A stretch of DNA of 64,000 bases from Plantago elongata (taxonomy: Eukaryota > Streptophyta > Magnoliopsida > Lamiales > Plantaginaceae), in assembly GCA_036897095.1 (NCBI GenBank), contig JAYMSP010000100.1, forward strand, positions 20,184-84,183, written 5' to 3'. The stretch's first letter is position 1; every line of letters begins with the position of its first letter. This document shows, piece by piece, positions 39,538 through 51,540 of this stretch. The notes under the pieces were generated by a model that worked only from the letters and a program-made list of their open reading frames with translations, did no database searches and was not told the origin of the DNA. The position numbers were made by a program, and so were the translations under genes.

Positions 39538-41767
39538 ATGGAAACTGGACACATGGGTGCTTGTACAGAAGATGGAACTGTTGATATATACGGAAAACCA
39601 GCATTGAAATGCAAAACTGGTAGATGGAGAGCAGGAATGCTTCTGCTTGGTATGATTTGTTTGTTTATGTGCTTTCTTTAGGGCGAAAAAGATTTGTGAT
39701 CAAATTATCAATAATTTAACATGTCCTACGAATTAGGAAACAAACAACATAAAAGTTTTCGGTTCCACCAGATGTAAAATGCAGTCTGCAATGCATAAAA
39801 ACTTCACTGTCATGAGCTAGTTAAGGTGATCAGGTAGTTTCTTTGTTAACATGTGTAGTGTTGGATCTTCTTTTTCAGTAAGCGAAGGACTTGCTGCACT
39901 TGCATTTACAGGGGTGGAAGTAAACATGGTTCTCTTCTCAAAATCAGTATTAAGGCAATCAAATGCTGATGCAGCAAAGACATTTAGTACATGGATGGGA
40001 ACTCTCAATCTATGTACGTTAATCGGTGCTTTTCTCAGTGATTCATACTTGGGAAGATATCTCACCTGTGTCGTGTTTGAAGGCGTTCTTGTCATTGTAA
40101 GTGGGCTCTCTGAGACTCTGACGTTCATTAGGCTGTCGTTATTGCTGACATGCAATGTTCAGATGGCCTCTGACTTGTGAAATTCATATAACTGGAGGCA
40201 TTTGATCACATCTGTTGCTTGTTTTGTTTTGCAGGGATTAGTACTATTGTCATTGTCAACGCAGTTATACATGCTTGAACCGGAGGGCTGTGGGACGATT
40301 GGGAGCGTATGTGATCAGCCATCACCAGCTAAAGTAGCTAGTTTCTACATCTCAATATATTTGCTAGCTCTAGGTAGTGGAGCCATTGAGCCAGCACTGG
40401 CAACATTGGGTGCAGATCAGTTTGATGAAGAAGATCCTCAAGAGAATAAATCGAAGGCATCCTTCTTCAGCTATTACTACGTTGCCTTGAATCTCGGATC
40501 ACTGATTGCAGAGACAGTACTAGTATATTTGGAGAATATGGGAAAATGGATCTTGGCCTTCTGGATATCAACTTCATGTGGCATCTTGGCGCTAATTTTC
40601 TTATTGAGTGGCACTTGTAGATATCGGCAAACTAGGCCTTCTGGCAATCCGTTTGCAAGATTCTGCCAAGTGATTGTTGCTTCGTTCAGAAAGGTGGAGC
40701 TCGGTGTACCTTCCACTGGACAGGAGCTTTATGAAGTTTATGGCAAGGATGAGAAGGATTGCCCACGAAGATTACTACATACCAATGACTTTAAGTAAGT
40801 TGATCTCAATCCTGGTTCATTTATGTTCTTATAATGCACCACAATGCTCGTTATGTAAAATAATCTGTGCATCTGGTGTTGCTGATAAAATTCTGATTTT
40901 TCTGGCAACAGATATCTTGATCGAGCAGCCCTAATGACTCATTCGGAGAAGTTTATGCTATCGAATAAAGGCCAACCGCCAAATCCCTGGCATCTATGTA
41001 CAGTTTCTCAAGTTGAAGAAGTCAAATGTGTGCTAAGGCTACTTCCTATATGGTTCTGCACCATTGTGGCGTCTCTAGTTTTTGTGCAAGTCCTTTCCCT
41101 CTTTGTTGAACAAGGAGCAGCGATGAACACAAAGTTATATAACTTCAATGTACCACCAGCCAGTATGACAACTTTCGACATCATAAGCACATCAACTTTC
41201 ATCATCTGCTACGAGAAAGTAATTGTGCCATTTTATGTCAAGCTAACCAAGAAGAAACCAAAGATGCTCACCGAGCTACAAAGGATAGGAATCGGGATGG
41301 TCATCTCGATTATTGGCATGATAGTCGCAGGGCTAGTCGAGCAACATAGACTAAAGTACGCGACTGAAAGTGAGAAAAGTTCTTTAAGTATATTCTGGCA
41401 GGTTCCACAGTATGTGCTCGTTGGAATCTCCGAGGCATTCATATACGTCGCTCAATGGGAGTTTTTCGCGTCTCAAATACCTGATGGGTTGAAGAGCTTG
41501 GGACTGGGCCTATCTATGTCTTCTTCGGCTTTAGGTAGCTATTTATGCTCCATAATGGTGGTTTTGGTCATGAAGATCACGTCGACAAATGGGAAATTGG
41601 GCTGGATACCCGCCGACTTGAACGAGGGGCATATGGATCGGTTTTTCTTCTTGTCAGCTGTTTTGATTGCTCTAGATCTTGTGCTATTTATTGTGTGTGC
41701 CAACCGGTTTAAGTGTATGGTTGTAGAGAAACGCGATGAAGGAAAGGTTGCACCGGCTGAGCTCTAA
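39538..41767 (+). CDS. NRT1/PTR (NPF7-like) proton-coupled transporter
   Basis: Exons: 39538-39649, 39879-40096, 40235-40794 and 40912-41767; 581 residues. A major-facilitator membrane protein with about 12 hydrophobic segments and a hydrophilic central loop between residues ~230 and 330. The N terminus (EDGTVDIYGKPALKCKTGRW) and TM1 (EGLAALAFTGVEVNMVLF) resemble NPF7, the NRT1.5/NRT1.8 group involved in root-shoot nitrate and potassium movement. FLSDSYLGRY (loop 2-3) and the PTR signature region GAIEPALATLGADQFDEEDP are present. TM1 lacks the ExxE[K/R] proton-coupling motif (it reads EGLAAL), as in the NPF7.3 type. ISEAFIYVAQWEFFASQIPD and a full-length C terminus are intact. Subfamily is by motif only; the substrate is not deducible. 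Confidence 0.9.
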
Positions 41768-42434
41768 TCCGAAGAACCAACGATGAGGGTATATTACGGG
41801 TTGGCTTTTGGCATTAAGGTAACAAGATATGTATAATACAAGCTATAGAGGCTGCCAAATTTTGACTGAAAGACACATGTAACTCTCTTGAGAGATGTAT
41901 GACAGTGCAGCAACACACATATATTTGCCAATAGGTGCTGAATTCATTGTTCTTCCTGCTGTATTGGAATGTAACAACTTCATTGAACTCTCCAAGGCTC
42001 AAGCTCTGTAAACAAGCATTACATATTTCCTTCAATTTTCGATATTGAGTTAACATACTTGACTGTGCCCAAATGCCGTAACACTACCACTGTTAAATTC
42101 GACAAGATTGACATTTTGACACTTCTTGATCTGATTGCTGTTTTCTTTCCATGGTCTGAAATCCTATTCATAGGCACTCATAAGTCACAAAACAAGAAAT
42201 GAGCTAAATATTCTAAAGATATATCAGAATTATGTTGAAAATAAGGAATATCATTCAACTTGAAGGCTGCTCTTCATACACTAACAATTTCAAATGTGTG
42301 TTAACATCAACCTGAGTAGTTCAATCTTCTGACTAAATGTGTATGAGAAGGGCATACATATGTTATTGCGACCAAAATAATGATAGTGCAGTACTATATC
42401 CAACAACCACTAAGAACGACTCAATAGCATCAGA
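41768..42434. other. Convergent 3' flanks of the NPF transporter and arginase
   Basis: Holds the 3' UTRs of two convergent genes. No other feature was recognised. Confidence 0.4.
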
Positions 42435-44886
42435 TCATTTTGATATCTTTGCAGTGAGTTCTCTGACCAATTTAGCAGCAACCATGGCTGTCATACCATC
42501 AACAGTGTCTCGTTGCGGGTTGAATTCAACAACATCTGCTGCAACAACATCACCTTTAAGGTTGTGAAGAATGTTTAGCACATCACGGAAAGAGAGGCCT
42601 CCTGGTTCAATATGAGAAACTCCAGGAGCAAACGCTGGATCAAGACAGTCAACATCCACTGAAATATAAACCCCTTTCACACCTTCACCAAGTTTCTGCT
42701 AAACCACGGGATGTTTGTTAGAGATAGAACATATACTAGTAACATAATAACATTTATGACTCACATTCTCATGCACTGTCAACTGTTGAATGCATTTTGG
42801 GTATAAAAGAACAGATAATATTAGAGACAATATTTTGCAGTTTAAATTTGTAAGTTATGTTTAAACATTTTTTATATGCTCCATTAGCTTGGGAACAGAG
42901 ACATGAAAAGGAAGATACGGAAGGCATAAAAAGATACAAACACAAAGAGGGAGAGACCAAATTTTCCAATAGCTGCTTGTCCTTGGAAAATGTCCGCATT
43001 TCAAATTGCTCAACACCGAATCTTTTTCCCTGATCACGACCTTCCTTGGTTATTGATCTAAGTCCAACCTGCAGCAGCACACAAACTTTAGGTAACTAGA
43101 TTGAATTGGTTCTGAACTTACATAGGCAATTGCTTGCTAGATTGTACTTTAAGCATTTAATGTTTCACCCGAATTTCATTATCATTAGCTCATTTGAGTT
43201 GGCTCTGGCTGTATAATAGAATGATGATTCTGAAATGAAAGCTGATACACCATGAAGTCTTGCTCTAGATTCTAATCACTAATCAGTATTGTTTTCTAAT
43301 TGGTAGCATTTTCATCCTGATTCCTTTAAAAACTTCTTTGAAACTTGCTTTGTGGCCACTCCGGTTTACTCTATTACAGATCATGAAACATCATGTTTCT
43401 GTGTTTTTATTCATGCAAGATATTTTGGTTCAGGGCAGGCCTTATGCTTTTGAAACTACCTGGCTGGGTTGGAAGTTGTTTTAGATTATCAATTTATAGG
43501 ATTACTCCTAAGAAATGAAAGACCTGAGAAGAGATCTTATTCACATAAGATTGTCACAATTATACTATCGATTAGATGATAGTACAACTGTATAACACAT
43601 GAAAACGACCAGCATGTACAGATCTAATTCACCTGCAGAAGTCGGCGAGCATAACCTCCTTCCATTATTCTTGCAAACGAAGAGGCATGGGAATATTTGT
43701 TTCCTTCAAACGCATCATAAATATCAGGATGGGCATCGAGGTGAAGGATATCAACAGGTCCTCCGAGCTTCTCAGAGACTGCTCTTACCACAGGGAATGA
43801 AATGGAGTGGTCACCTCCAAGCACCAGCGGGCGTAATGGTTGCTGAAAGGTCAACAAGTTTATAAGCATCAAAACATAACCATGTAGTTGATACAACAAG
43901 CAAACAGTAATTTCCCTAAAACTATTAAAGGTGATAAAAGGAAGGCCTTCCAATTAGACTAGAGCCCTGGTTAAGGTCCTTACCTCTTCCATCACTAGCT
44001 TCACAGATTCACTAACAATGCTCATCAACCTATCATCATCAATACCACAGTCCCGTAATTCCTGAATGGGTACATCACCGACGTCAGTTAGGATTCGTGG
44101 ATCAGTGAGGTCCTTACCTGGACGGATTCAGAGGCGTTAGTAAATTGACAACGAAGCGCAACTCAGTTGGTAAGACGCTTCACCTCCAACCAATAGGTCG
44201 GGGGTTCGAGTCACGCTTTAGCCGTTTAAAAAAAAAAGGTGTTAGTAAATTTGTTTGTAAGGGATAGAAGACAAAAAATAATAGAAGCTTAGGATTCGTT
44301 CTCTGTGCAAACATTAGATAATCAACAATTTAGCAGAAAGAATAAATAAGTGCAATCTTAGATTTTTTTAAGCACTGGAGTTGTTAGGCAAGGAACTATT
44401 ATTCATGGCAAAAAAGGAGACGCACTTTGTTTTTAAGCAAATAAAATATAACCATGTTACTAAAGAGTAAAGAGAGGTAACTAGATACCTTCTTCTGTTG
44501 CAGAATTTGTGCTACCACACCAGATAGCCTCTCTTATACGGGGTGGTGCAAATGCAGGTCCCTGGAGAAACGAAGAGTTGTGTCCTAGAGGAACTCCAAT
44601 GAGAGATGCTGATGCCTGCACACCTCCCAATGCTCGCAAGAGTTCCCCCTGTTGAAGTTTAGAGCTAAAATTAGTCATAATTTTACAATTTAAAGAAGTT
44701 ACCATCTCTAACCAAAGGAATGATGAGGTAAAAGAGAATAAGAAAGACCTTGAGCTTTGCTCTTTCCCGGATGAGAGTGAGCGATGCCTCAATAACACGA
44801 TTCTGGCCCTTCTCTATCAAGTCCTTTGGAACATTTGCAGCCTTGAGCCTTTGCAGATAATGGATTCCCATCTTCCCTACATTCAT
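42435..44886 (-). CDS. ARGAH: Arginase, mitochondrial
   Basis: Exons from the 5' end: 44886-44749, 44648-44489, 44117-43984, 43842-43633, 43068-42958 and 42695-42435; 337 residues, normal for plant arginases. It hydrolyses arginine to ornithine and urea in mitochondria, with a binuclear manganese centre. Metal-ligand motifs are complete: LGGDHSISFP, LHLDAHPDIYDAFEGN and ISVDVDCLDPAFAPGVSH. Substrate-loop sequence SSFLQGPAFAPPRIREAIWCG and the C-terminal DVVEFNPQRDTVDGMTA match plant arginases. The N terminus (GIHYLQRLKAANVPKDLIEKG) fits the plant type. Plant arginases are ureohydrolases closer in sequence to agmatinases, so agmatinase activity is the alternative to consider. Intron 2 carries a SINE at 44147-44240. 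Confidence 0.95.
44147..44240 (+). mobile_element. Very short tRNA-like retroposon (SINE), copy 2, in arginase intron 2
   Basis: A 94-bp body with box A-like GCGCAACTCAGTTGGTAAG, CACCTCCAACCAATAGGTCG, box B-like GGGTTCGAGTCACG, and a tail GCCGTTT followed by As. Exact direct repeats GTTAGTAAATT flank it (44136-44146 and 44241-44251). The body matches copy 1 at 19524-19607 through most of its length. It lies in sense orientation relative to the plus strand, hence antisense to arginase. Confidence 0.85.
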
Positions 44887-46730
44887 CCTTCCAAAATCGG
44901 GTTTCCAATCTTATCTGCCATAAAACATACATTAAAGCTCCTTCAAAATTGGCTCTGGTTACTCATAGGTATCTTCAATTGTCAATTTGTTCAAAACCAT
45001 CAAATCCAATTCCAAACACTACCTCACACAGACAAAAACACCCAACAAACGTATACGGTTTCTTTATCTATTCCAAAATTTCAAAAAACCAAATACTCCA
45101 ATAAATTGATCAATCTTTCGTTGATTTCAATTCATCTATCAAAAAACTCAATTTCTTGCACAAATAATCTTCTCTGATCACAAAACATAGGATGCAAATT
45201 AACCAGGCTTGCCGATCCTTATTAACGAGAGTCACATCAAAGCCTAAGTACTCTGATCATTAATTCATTACCATCAACTTAGAAAAAATGAGAAGAGAAA
45301 ATTGATTGAATAACACAGAAAAAACATACACAGCTCAATCAGTCATTCATTATTCATAAAAAACAGGAATGTAAAATTACACAAGCGTTTCTACACACGT
45401 AGATAGATACATAGACGAAATCTGTTGAGGGGTTTAAAATGAGGAAATTGAGAGAGAGGAAATAGAGAGTTACCCGATGAAGGAGCTAGTGTGAATTGAG
45501 AAAGAAAAGGGGTTTAGGGTTTTGGTGTAGGGAATGATGATTGGAGAATGAGAGGGGTGAAGAAGAAGACATGCAGGTAGCTAGCTTTAAGCTATGCTTA
45601 TTGCCATTAGTGAATGCCCATTTAGCTTTCCTACTCAAACGATGATGGATAACTATAATTAATTATTAATACAACAGATCCGACAAAACAAACTAAACTT
45701 GGATGGCTACTGTAGTAAGTAAGCAAATCGTGTGGAACTTCCCTACGTGCGATTTCTAACAATACCTCCTTAATAACATATCAAAGATCCATATGAGTCA
45801 TATTAATAAAATTACACATGATAATAACTACATCCTTCGATATACGTTACATTAATAAAATTATACATGATAATAACTACGTACTATAACAGATGTTATG
45901 TAATCTTTTTATATCCGTTTCATTACAAATGTATTGTTTTTATTTTTGACTATATTTTTAACCCATTTATCATGTGCAATTGTCTCAAACAATTTACATT
46001 ACACATTAAACTCCGTACCTAAAAATAAATTGACATTTGTTCTAAGATGAAAGGAGTACTAATTAAAACGTATATATTGTTAACATGTGTTGTAATAAGT
46101 AAATATAATAATGTTGATGACATGTATTTTTAAATGATAATATCGATAATTTATTTAAAGATAACTCCTCGCTCATTATAACTAATTTGTTTTGAAATTT
46201 AAACCGTGTTATTGGGAAAAGGAAAGGATAGAGTGAGAAAAGGACAAAATGCAGTCCAGGCACATTGGCCTACTAGGTATAAGGCCCTAGCAATGGCTCC
46301 CCATGTCCAGTGCCAACGCAATGAAATTGGGCCTCTATGGTTGTCCTCGGCCAATTTCCCCTCCCAATCCTAGCGCAGAACCCATCAGTACCAGCCCAAG
46401 AGTTACATGACCCGGGCCACTTTTGCAAACTCACTAGGCGTCCATTTCGGTCCCATTTGAGTCAGGAAAAAATTTAAATCATTACATTGTTTTGGAGAAT
46501 TACGTATATAAATTACTTAGACAACTATTACATATACGAATGGCGCTCTAAAATATATAATTCATTCTAATTTTTTTAACCCTAAATTCACTCTAACTAG
46601 ACAAAACTACCCCTTATTTCATTCAAATTAATTGTTGACCTAAAAAATAATCTCAACTGGATTTGATAGTCATTTTGAAATCCGGCTAGAGTAGTGGACT
46701 CCAAATAGGGTGTTAAATTGAATTACATAA
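44887..46730. other. Arginase upstream region and gene-free spacer
   Basis: Includes the probable arginase leader and promoter to about 45560. A 30-bp block (ATTAATAAAATTACACATGA...) is duplicated at 45802 and 45850. A less AT-rich stretch at about 46255-46450 looks repeat-derived but was not identified. No gene is seen. Confidence 0.4.
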
Positions 46731-46734
46731 CCAA

Positions 46735-48065
46735 TTTAAAATCTGTAGGCATGAAACCAACTCCTGAAAGCCTGAAACTACCTTGACTAGATCTTGAAAC
46801 TAAAATACTAGTTTCATGGACAGAAAAGCTAGTTTCAAAATAACAAAAATCTGTTTTCATATTCACAAAAACTAGTTTCAGAACCACAAAAGCTAGTTTC
46901 ATGTCCACAAAAGCTAGTTTCAAGTTCACTAATCTCGAATTAAGCGACTATCGAGCCTCTCATAAATTCTAAAACCCTAGGGGTAAATGGTGAACCCAAA
47001 AATCCACTAAATTTGATTACCCCCTTCGGGAGCTACGATTTTAATTAGGATTTAGTATAAATAGTATTAGTTTCAGGTTCATTCAAGTAGTTTAAAAATT
47101 CAGAAGTTAGTTTCATATTCATCAATTTTAGTTTTATGTTCGATAAAGTTAGTTTCAGGTTCATTAAGCTAGTTTCAGAAACCCAAAGTTAGTTTCATAT
47201 TCATTAATGTTAGTTTCAGCAACTAAAAAATGATGGTTTCAGGTTCCATCACACAACACTTATTAATTTAATTAATTTCATGTGAATTGAAGTTAGTTTC
47301 AGGTGCCTTTATACTACTTTCAAGATTTTTATATTAGTTTTAGTATAAATAGTATTAGTTTCAGTTTCATTCAAGTTGTTTCAAAAACTCATAAGTTAGT
47401 TTTATGTTCATTAATTTTAGTTATATGTTCGATAAAGTTAGTTTCAGGTTCATTAAGCTAGTTTCAAGGACTCAGAGTTAGTTTCATGTTCACTAATATA
47501 ATGTTAGTTTCATCAACTAAAAAATGTTGGTTTCAAGTTCCATTACACAACAAATATTAGTTTAATTAGTTTAATGTGAATTGAAGATAGTTTCATGTGC
47601 CTTTATACTAGTTTCAAGATTTTTTATATTAGTTTCAGAACCACAAAAACTGATTCCATATTCACAAATCCTGGTTTCATGTTCATAAAAGTTAGTTTCA
47701 AAATCATAAAAATTCTGAAACTAGTTGAATCAAAATCCCTTAAACTAGTTGGACATGTTTGAAACTAATTGTTATGTTTGTTAAACTAACTTTATACTCC
47801 TTAAACTAATTTGACTTGGTATGAAACTAGGGAAACCCACATTTATGCTCCTGAAACTAGCATGGGTTGCTTTGAAACTAGTGAACTAATATTTATGCCC
47901 ATGAAACTAATGTTTTGTGAAGCTAATATTCCTGACATAAAACCAACAAAGATATTTGAATATTTGTGAAACTAACTTTTTATACAATAAAATTAACTTT
48001 TCGATACTAGCAAACATAAAACCAACAAAGATGGGTATGAAACTAACTAAAATTTACATGCAACT
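46735..48065. repeat. TAGTTTCA minisatellite array with an orientation switch and a 288-bp duplication
   Basis: The word TAGTTTCA recurs roughly every 15-30 bases from about 46808 to 47705, joined by phrases such as GGTTCATTAAGC and ATGTTCGATAAAG. From about 47717 to 48040 the motif appears as TGAAACTA, the reverse complement, after a few reverse copies at 46743-46800. Within the array, 47054-47341 is followed by a diverged copy at 47342-47636, a higher-order tandem unit of about 288 bases. A short antisense frame reads repetitively (KLAFVDMKLAFVVLKLVF) but has no known domain. Confidence 0.8.
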
Positions 48066-48588
48066 TATATTCTAGGGAATTCGTGCCTTTCTTTTTCCAT
48101 ATTCAGGCAACAATTAGATGTTGACGGTTGTTGCTAAGTTTCTACTGTAATTATCTATACAAAATTCATTTTAAAAAATCTCTAATATCGAGTAACACGG
48201 CGTTGTCCTGGCATTTCCTCTTCTTTCACATCGAAAAATCAAATCAGAACAAGTTTTTTTAAAATTCATGTCTAAAACGAGAAGAAAATGGTGAAAATAT
48301 CAAAGAGAGATGAGGAAGAAAACTTGTTGGAGGAAGAAGCGAGTAGAAATCAAGAGAAAAAAAAGAAGAAAGAAACAAGCGTAGTGTATTGATGCTGGAG
48401 AAAGAAGCGTGTTGAACCTGGAAGAAGGAACGATGGTACAATGGAAAAACGAGTAAGAAATTAGGGCACAAAAAAATAAAATGGACTTATTCATAATAGT
48501 TTTAGCGAGCATGTTTTATTTGTAAGCCCATCATATAAAGTGACATGTTTTTGTAGTTTTCTACATTTTTTTGGTACCTTTAATTGTT

Positions 48589-48876
48589 TTTTTTTAAACG
48601 ATAATTTTTTTTTATTAATAGAGCCAAGAGGATAAATAATGCCCTGAATGAATAATTACAAGAGAAACAAAGCACACATCTTCTACACCATACATCAAGT
48701 ACTAGACTACACTAAAAGAACATTCAAAACCAATACATAAAAATGTCTTGATGTCAATGTCTCAAAAGTTTCCATCACCAGGGAGTAATCAATCTGCTTC
48801 TCAACCTACTCACTCATCGTCAAATGTATAGACACAATCATCACCGAATCTCAACCTTCCGAACAGTTTCATACTG
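48589..48876 (-). mobile_element. 5'-truncated LINE-type (poly-A) retroposon with 16-bp target duplication
   Basis: GGTACCTTTAATTGTT occurs exactly at 48573-48588 and 48877-48892, bracketing a 288-bp insert. The insert starts with T-runs, so its A-rich 3' end lies to the left and it sits on the minus strand. The minus-strand text just before the tail (TTATCCTCTTGGCTCTATTA) resembles plant LINE 3' ends. No ORF remains. A processed transcript of a gene is the alternative. Confidence 0.75.
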
Positions 48877-49199
48877 GGTACCTTTAATTGTTAATGTTCA
48901 GTTCGAATATCTTCACTTATAACGAATATATGAACAAATTTATAAGAATTTGTGTGAATTATTAATCGATTAAAAAATTAATATACAGTTTGTATGTAGT
49001 TGTTTTCCGTTAAAAAAAGGTTGGATGTTAACAAAACATAAAAAATGATAAATTGTAGAGATTAGTTAAACGTAATGCGGATAAAATTATAAAATGTATA
49101 CAACCAGGTCTGATCAGATCGAAATCTGTCGATCGTGCCGATCTACGATCAAAAAAGCTCCGATCGTCAAAGTTTCTCCGAAGATCTGATCAGAGCTTT

Positions 49200-49427
49200 T
49201 CCGGCCAGTTTGGGTTCGACGGAGTTCTTCGTCTTCGTTCTTCGTGTTCTTTTAAATGTTCTTCAATTTTTTCCAGGATAATATCATTGGTTCAAAATTC
49301 AAATCCACATGTTTAGATGTTTTTTGATAAAATTGTAATTATTTTTAATTATAGAACTATTTTATTAATTACAATAGTTGTGGTGTTGTTTATAATATAT
49401 AAAAATGTGTCATACATTTAGTAAAAA
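49200..49427 (+). mobile_element. Second copy of the GCP1-intron non-autonomous element
   Basis: TTCGTCTTCGTTCTTCGTGT, ATAATATCATTGGTTCAAA, CACATGTTTAGATGTTTTTT and AAAATGTGTCATACATTTAG occur in the same order as on the reverse strand of 32637-32913, with many substitutions. The left border is unclear and may extend to about 49027. Confidence 0.5.
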
Positions 49428-50276
49428 TTGTCATCCATTTAACATTCATATTAAGTTATACGGAATTATCTTGAAATTAATACCCAAACCTAGGGGTTAC
49501 TAAAATCTGAATGGTGAAGGTATTAACTGTGACATTTTCGTTACATACTACATGTTCTGCTCCGTGTTTAAAGAACCAATATTAATATTACTTCCGGTAA
49601 TGGAAGTATGGTATGTATTAAGTAATTAAAACATAGGGTGCACGTGGATTAGTGAAGCGTAAGTAGTGTTAACAGAAGAGCCTTCACCAGATACGTACTC
49701 TTGTTTGATATGGTTTTGTTCTGTAATAATTTGTTTGAAATGATGATGGTATAATGTCAACTATTGAGATCAAAGGAAAAGAATATTAGCATTCGATCAC
49801 AAGAGATCGAGATGCGTTTTTCATGGACCTTCAAATCTGCTTCACTTATTACAGCACATGAATTTTTTTTAATCAGACAGAATTATTGCTAGGCCGGTTT
49901 ACCAAAACCTGCCTAATCACTATTCGTGTGTTTTACTTTTAAGTTTATCTACTCTTCTAAGGTTACGTTGCCTTAAAATTTTGGAAAATGTTTAGTATTT
50001 TAACGGATACAAGGAAGTTTGAAAATGCATCAAAATCATCACAATTTGATTAAAAACATGTAAAATAACCTATTTTAACTTCTTTTTTTTAATTTTAATC
50101 GTTTGTCGAATAATATGGATTGTTAAACCATTAAGTTAAAAATTACAGATTGTAAAACTAATACAGTAACTACCTAATCAAGTGATCAAAGTTATCTTAT
50201 TGGTGTTCACTAATCACCCTATAAGTCACGCAAACATGTATGTGTAGGTCAAAACGTCAGATAAATTGGGGATTGA

Positions 50277-50375
50277 TTGGTATAGAATTTGAGTGATCTT
50301 TTTCAATTGAAATGGTTTTTTTTACAAAATGTTCGATTTGAGTGGGAAAATGACCACTCCAACGGTATAATAAAC
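50277..50375. repeat. Dispersed repeat, copy A
   Basis: ATAGAATTTGAGTGATCTTT ... CAATTGAAATGG ... AAGTGACC/ATGACCACTCCAACGGTAT matches 51107-51210 in order and orientation, with about one difference in five. Confidence 0.5.
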
Positions 50376-51106
50376 AAGTCTAGATAATTTCGAACGGAGT
50401 AAAGTTTATAACCCATGGAAGAACTTCTGATATTATATAGTTAATGATTATATGGAAACTTCTTGTGTTGCAACTTGACATGAATAAAAGGAATTGAAAT
50501 TCCTGCCTTAGAATGTTTGGTGACTTGAACACTAGGTGATGATCGAGGAAAAGTTATCTGACGAATGATTGATTGTTTGAATGGGATTGTTCTTGGCAGA
50601 TTAACTAACACTCAAAGAACCCTTACTCTAATTACCACTTGCGCAATTTACTACTACTAGCTTCTTGTCTAGTACTAAATCAAATTCTTGGTCAATCCAA
50701 ATTGCACATGATTACAATTTTTAATGTTATTTTTAATTATAATTAACATGCTTAATCATCATCTTGAGTATACAGCACCATACATATATGTAATTAGTTG
50801 GCTTAATTTTTTGTCATCATCTTTGTTTAAGCAACAAAGATCAAGGCTCAATCGACAGAGTGGCGTTGGACTGCCAGACTTGTTCGAGGCTCATCCCTTT
50901 GGCACTCCATATTTATAATTGAACAACTTGTCCGCTGTGACATACACTATTGACAAACAAATTCAGCGGGAATATATGTATTTGTGATATTAACAATACA
51001 GAAGGTAATTTATTATGTGGTCAACAGGATGATGGTGTGCTTAATTAAGTAGCCAAGTGAATACATTACTGTAATAGGCTCCCATACGAGAGATTATGGG
51101 TACGGA

Positions 51107-51210
51107 CGAAATAGAATTTGAGTGGACTTTTTCAACTGAAATTGAATTGTTTTATGTACAAAATATTCAATTTAAGTGGGGAGATGGCCATCCTAACGGT
51201 ATGACAAACA
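51107..51210. repeat. Dispersed repeat, copy B
   Basis: ATAGAATTTGAGTGGACTTT ... CAACTGAAATTG ... GGAGATGGCCATCCTAACGG corresponds to copy A at 50277-50375, about 830 bases away. Element class unknown. Confidence 0.5.
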
Positions 51211-51379
51211 GCCCATTGACAAATTCATCCAGCAACTTTAAGAGCCCTTTGCATCTCATTATAAAAAGGTAGTTTGTTTAACTTATTAAACAATATAATC
51301 CTTCACACATATACTTGGATATTTGATTTTAATAAGCTAATTATATTACAAATTATAATTATTAATATCACCTTCTAAC

Positions 51380-51540
51380 TTTTTAATTTGTGTTAACCAG
51401 AACCATCTTATAATTTCAACATTGTCGGAGTTTTTAATTTGTGTTAACCAGAACCATCTTATAATTTCAACATTGTCGGAGTTTGAACTCTATACTTTCT
51501 GCATATAATTCTAACTCTTTACCACCGGACCACCTTGTGA
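51380..51540 (-). mobile_element. Reverse-oriented SINE candidate with a 51-bp tandem duplication
   Basis: On the minus strand, box A-like AGGTGGTCCGGTGGTAAAGA is followed by box B-like GAGTTCAAACTCCG. Downstream on that strand a 51-bp segment is repeated exactly in tandem (plus-strand 51380-51430 and 51431-51481, beginning TTTTTAATTTGTGTTAACCA). The exact identity implies a recent duplication. Confidence 0.55.

Noticed and set aside
44147-44240. A tRNA gene
   Set aside because: Boxes A and B are present, but no cloverleaf arms fit, an A-tail follows, and target duplications flank it, so it is a retroposon.
46723-46929. Small repetitive protein on the minus strand (KLAFV repeats)
   Set aside because: It is the translation of the TAGTTTCA array; no start context, splice structure or conserved domain supports a gene.
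46735-48065. CRISPR-like array
   Set aside because: Repeat spacing is irregular, the motif is only about 8 bases and changes strand, and this is a plant nuclear region.
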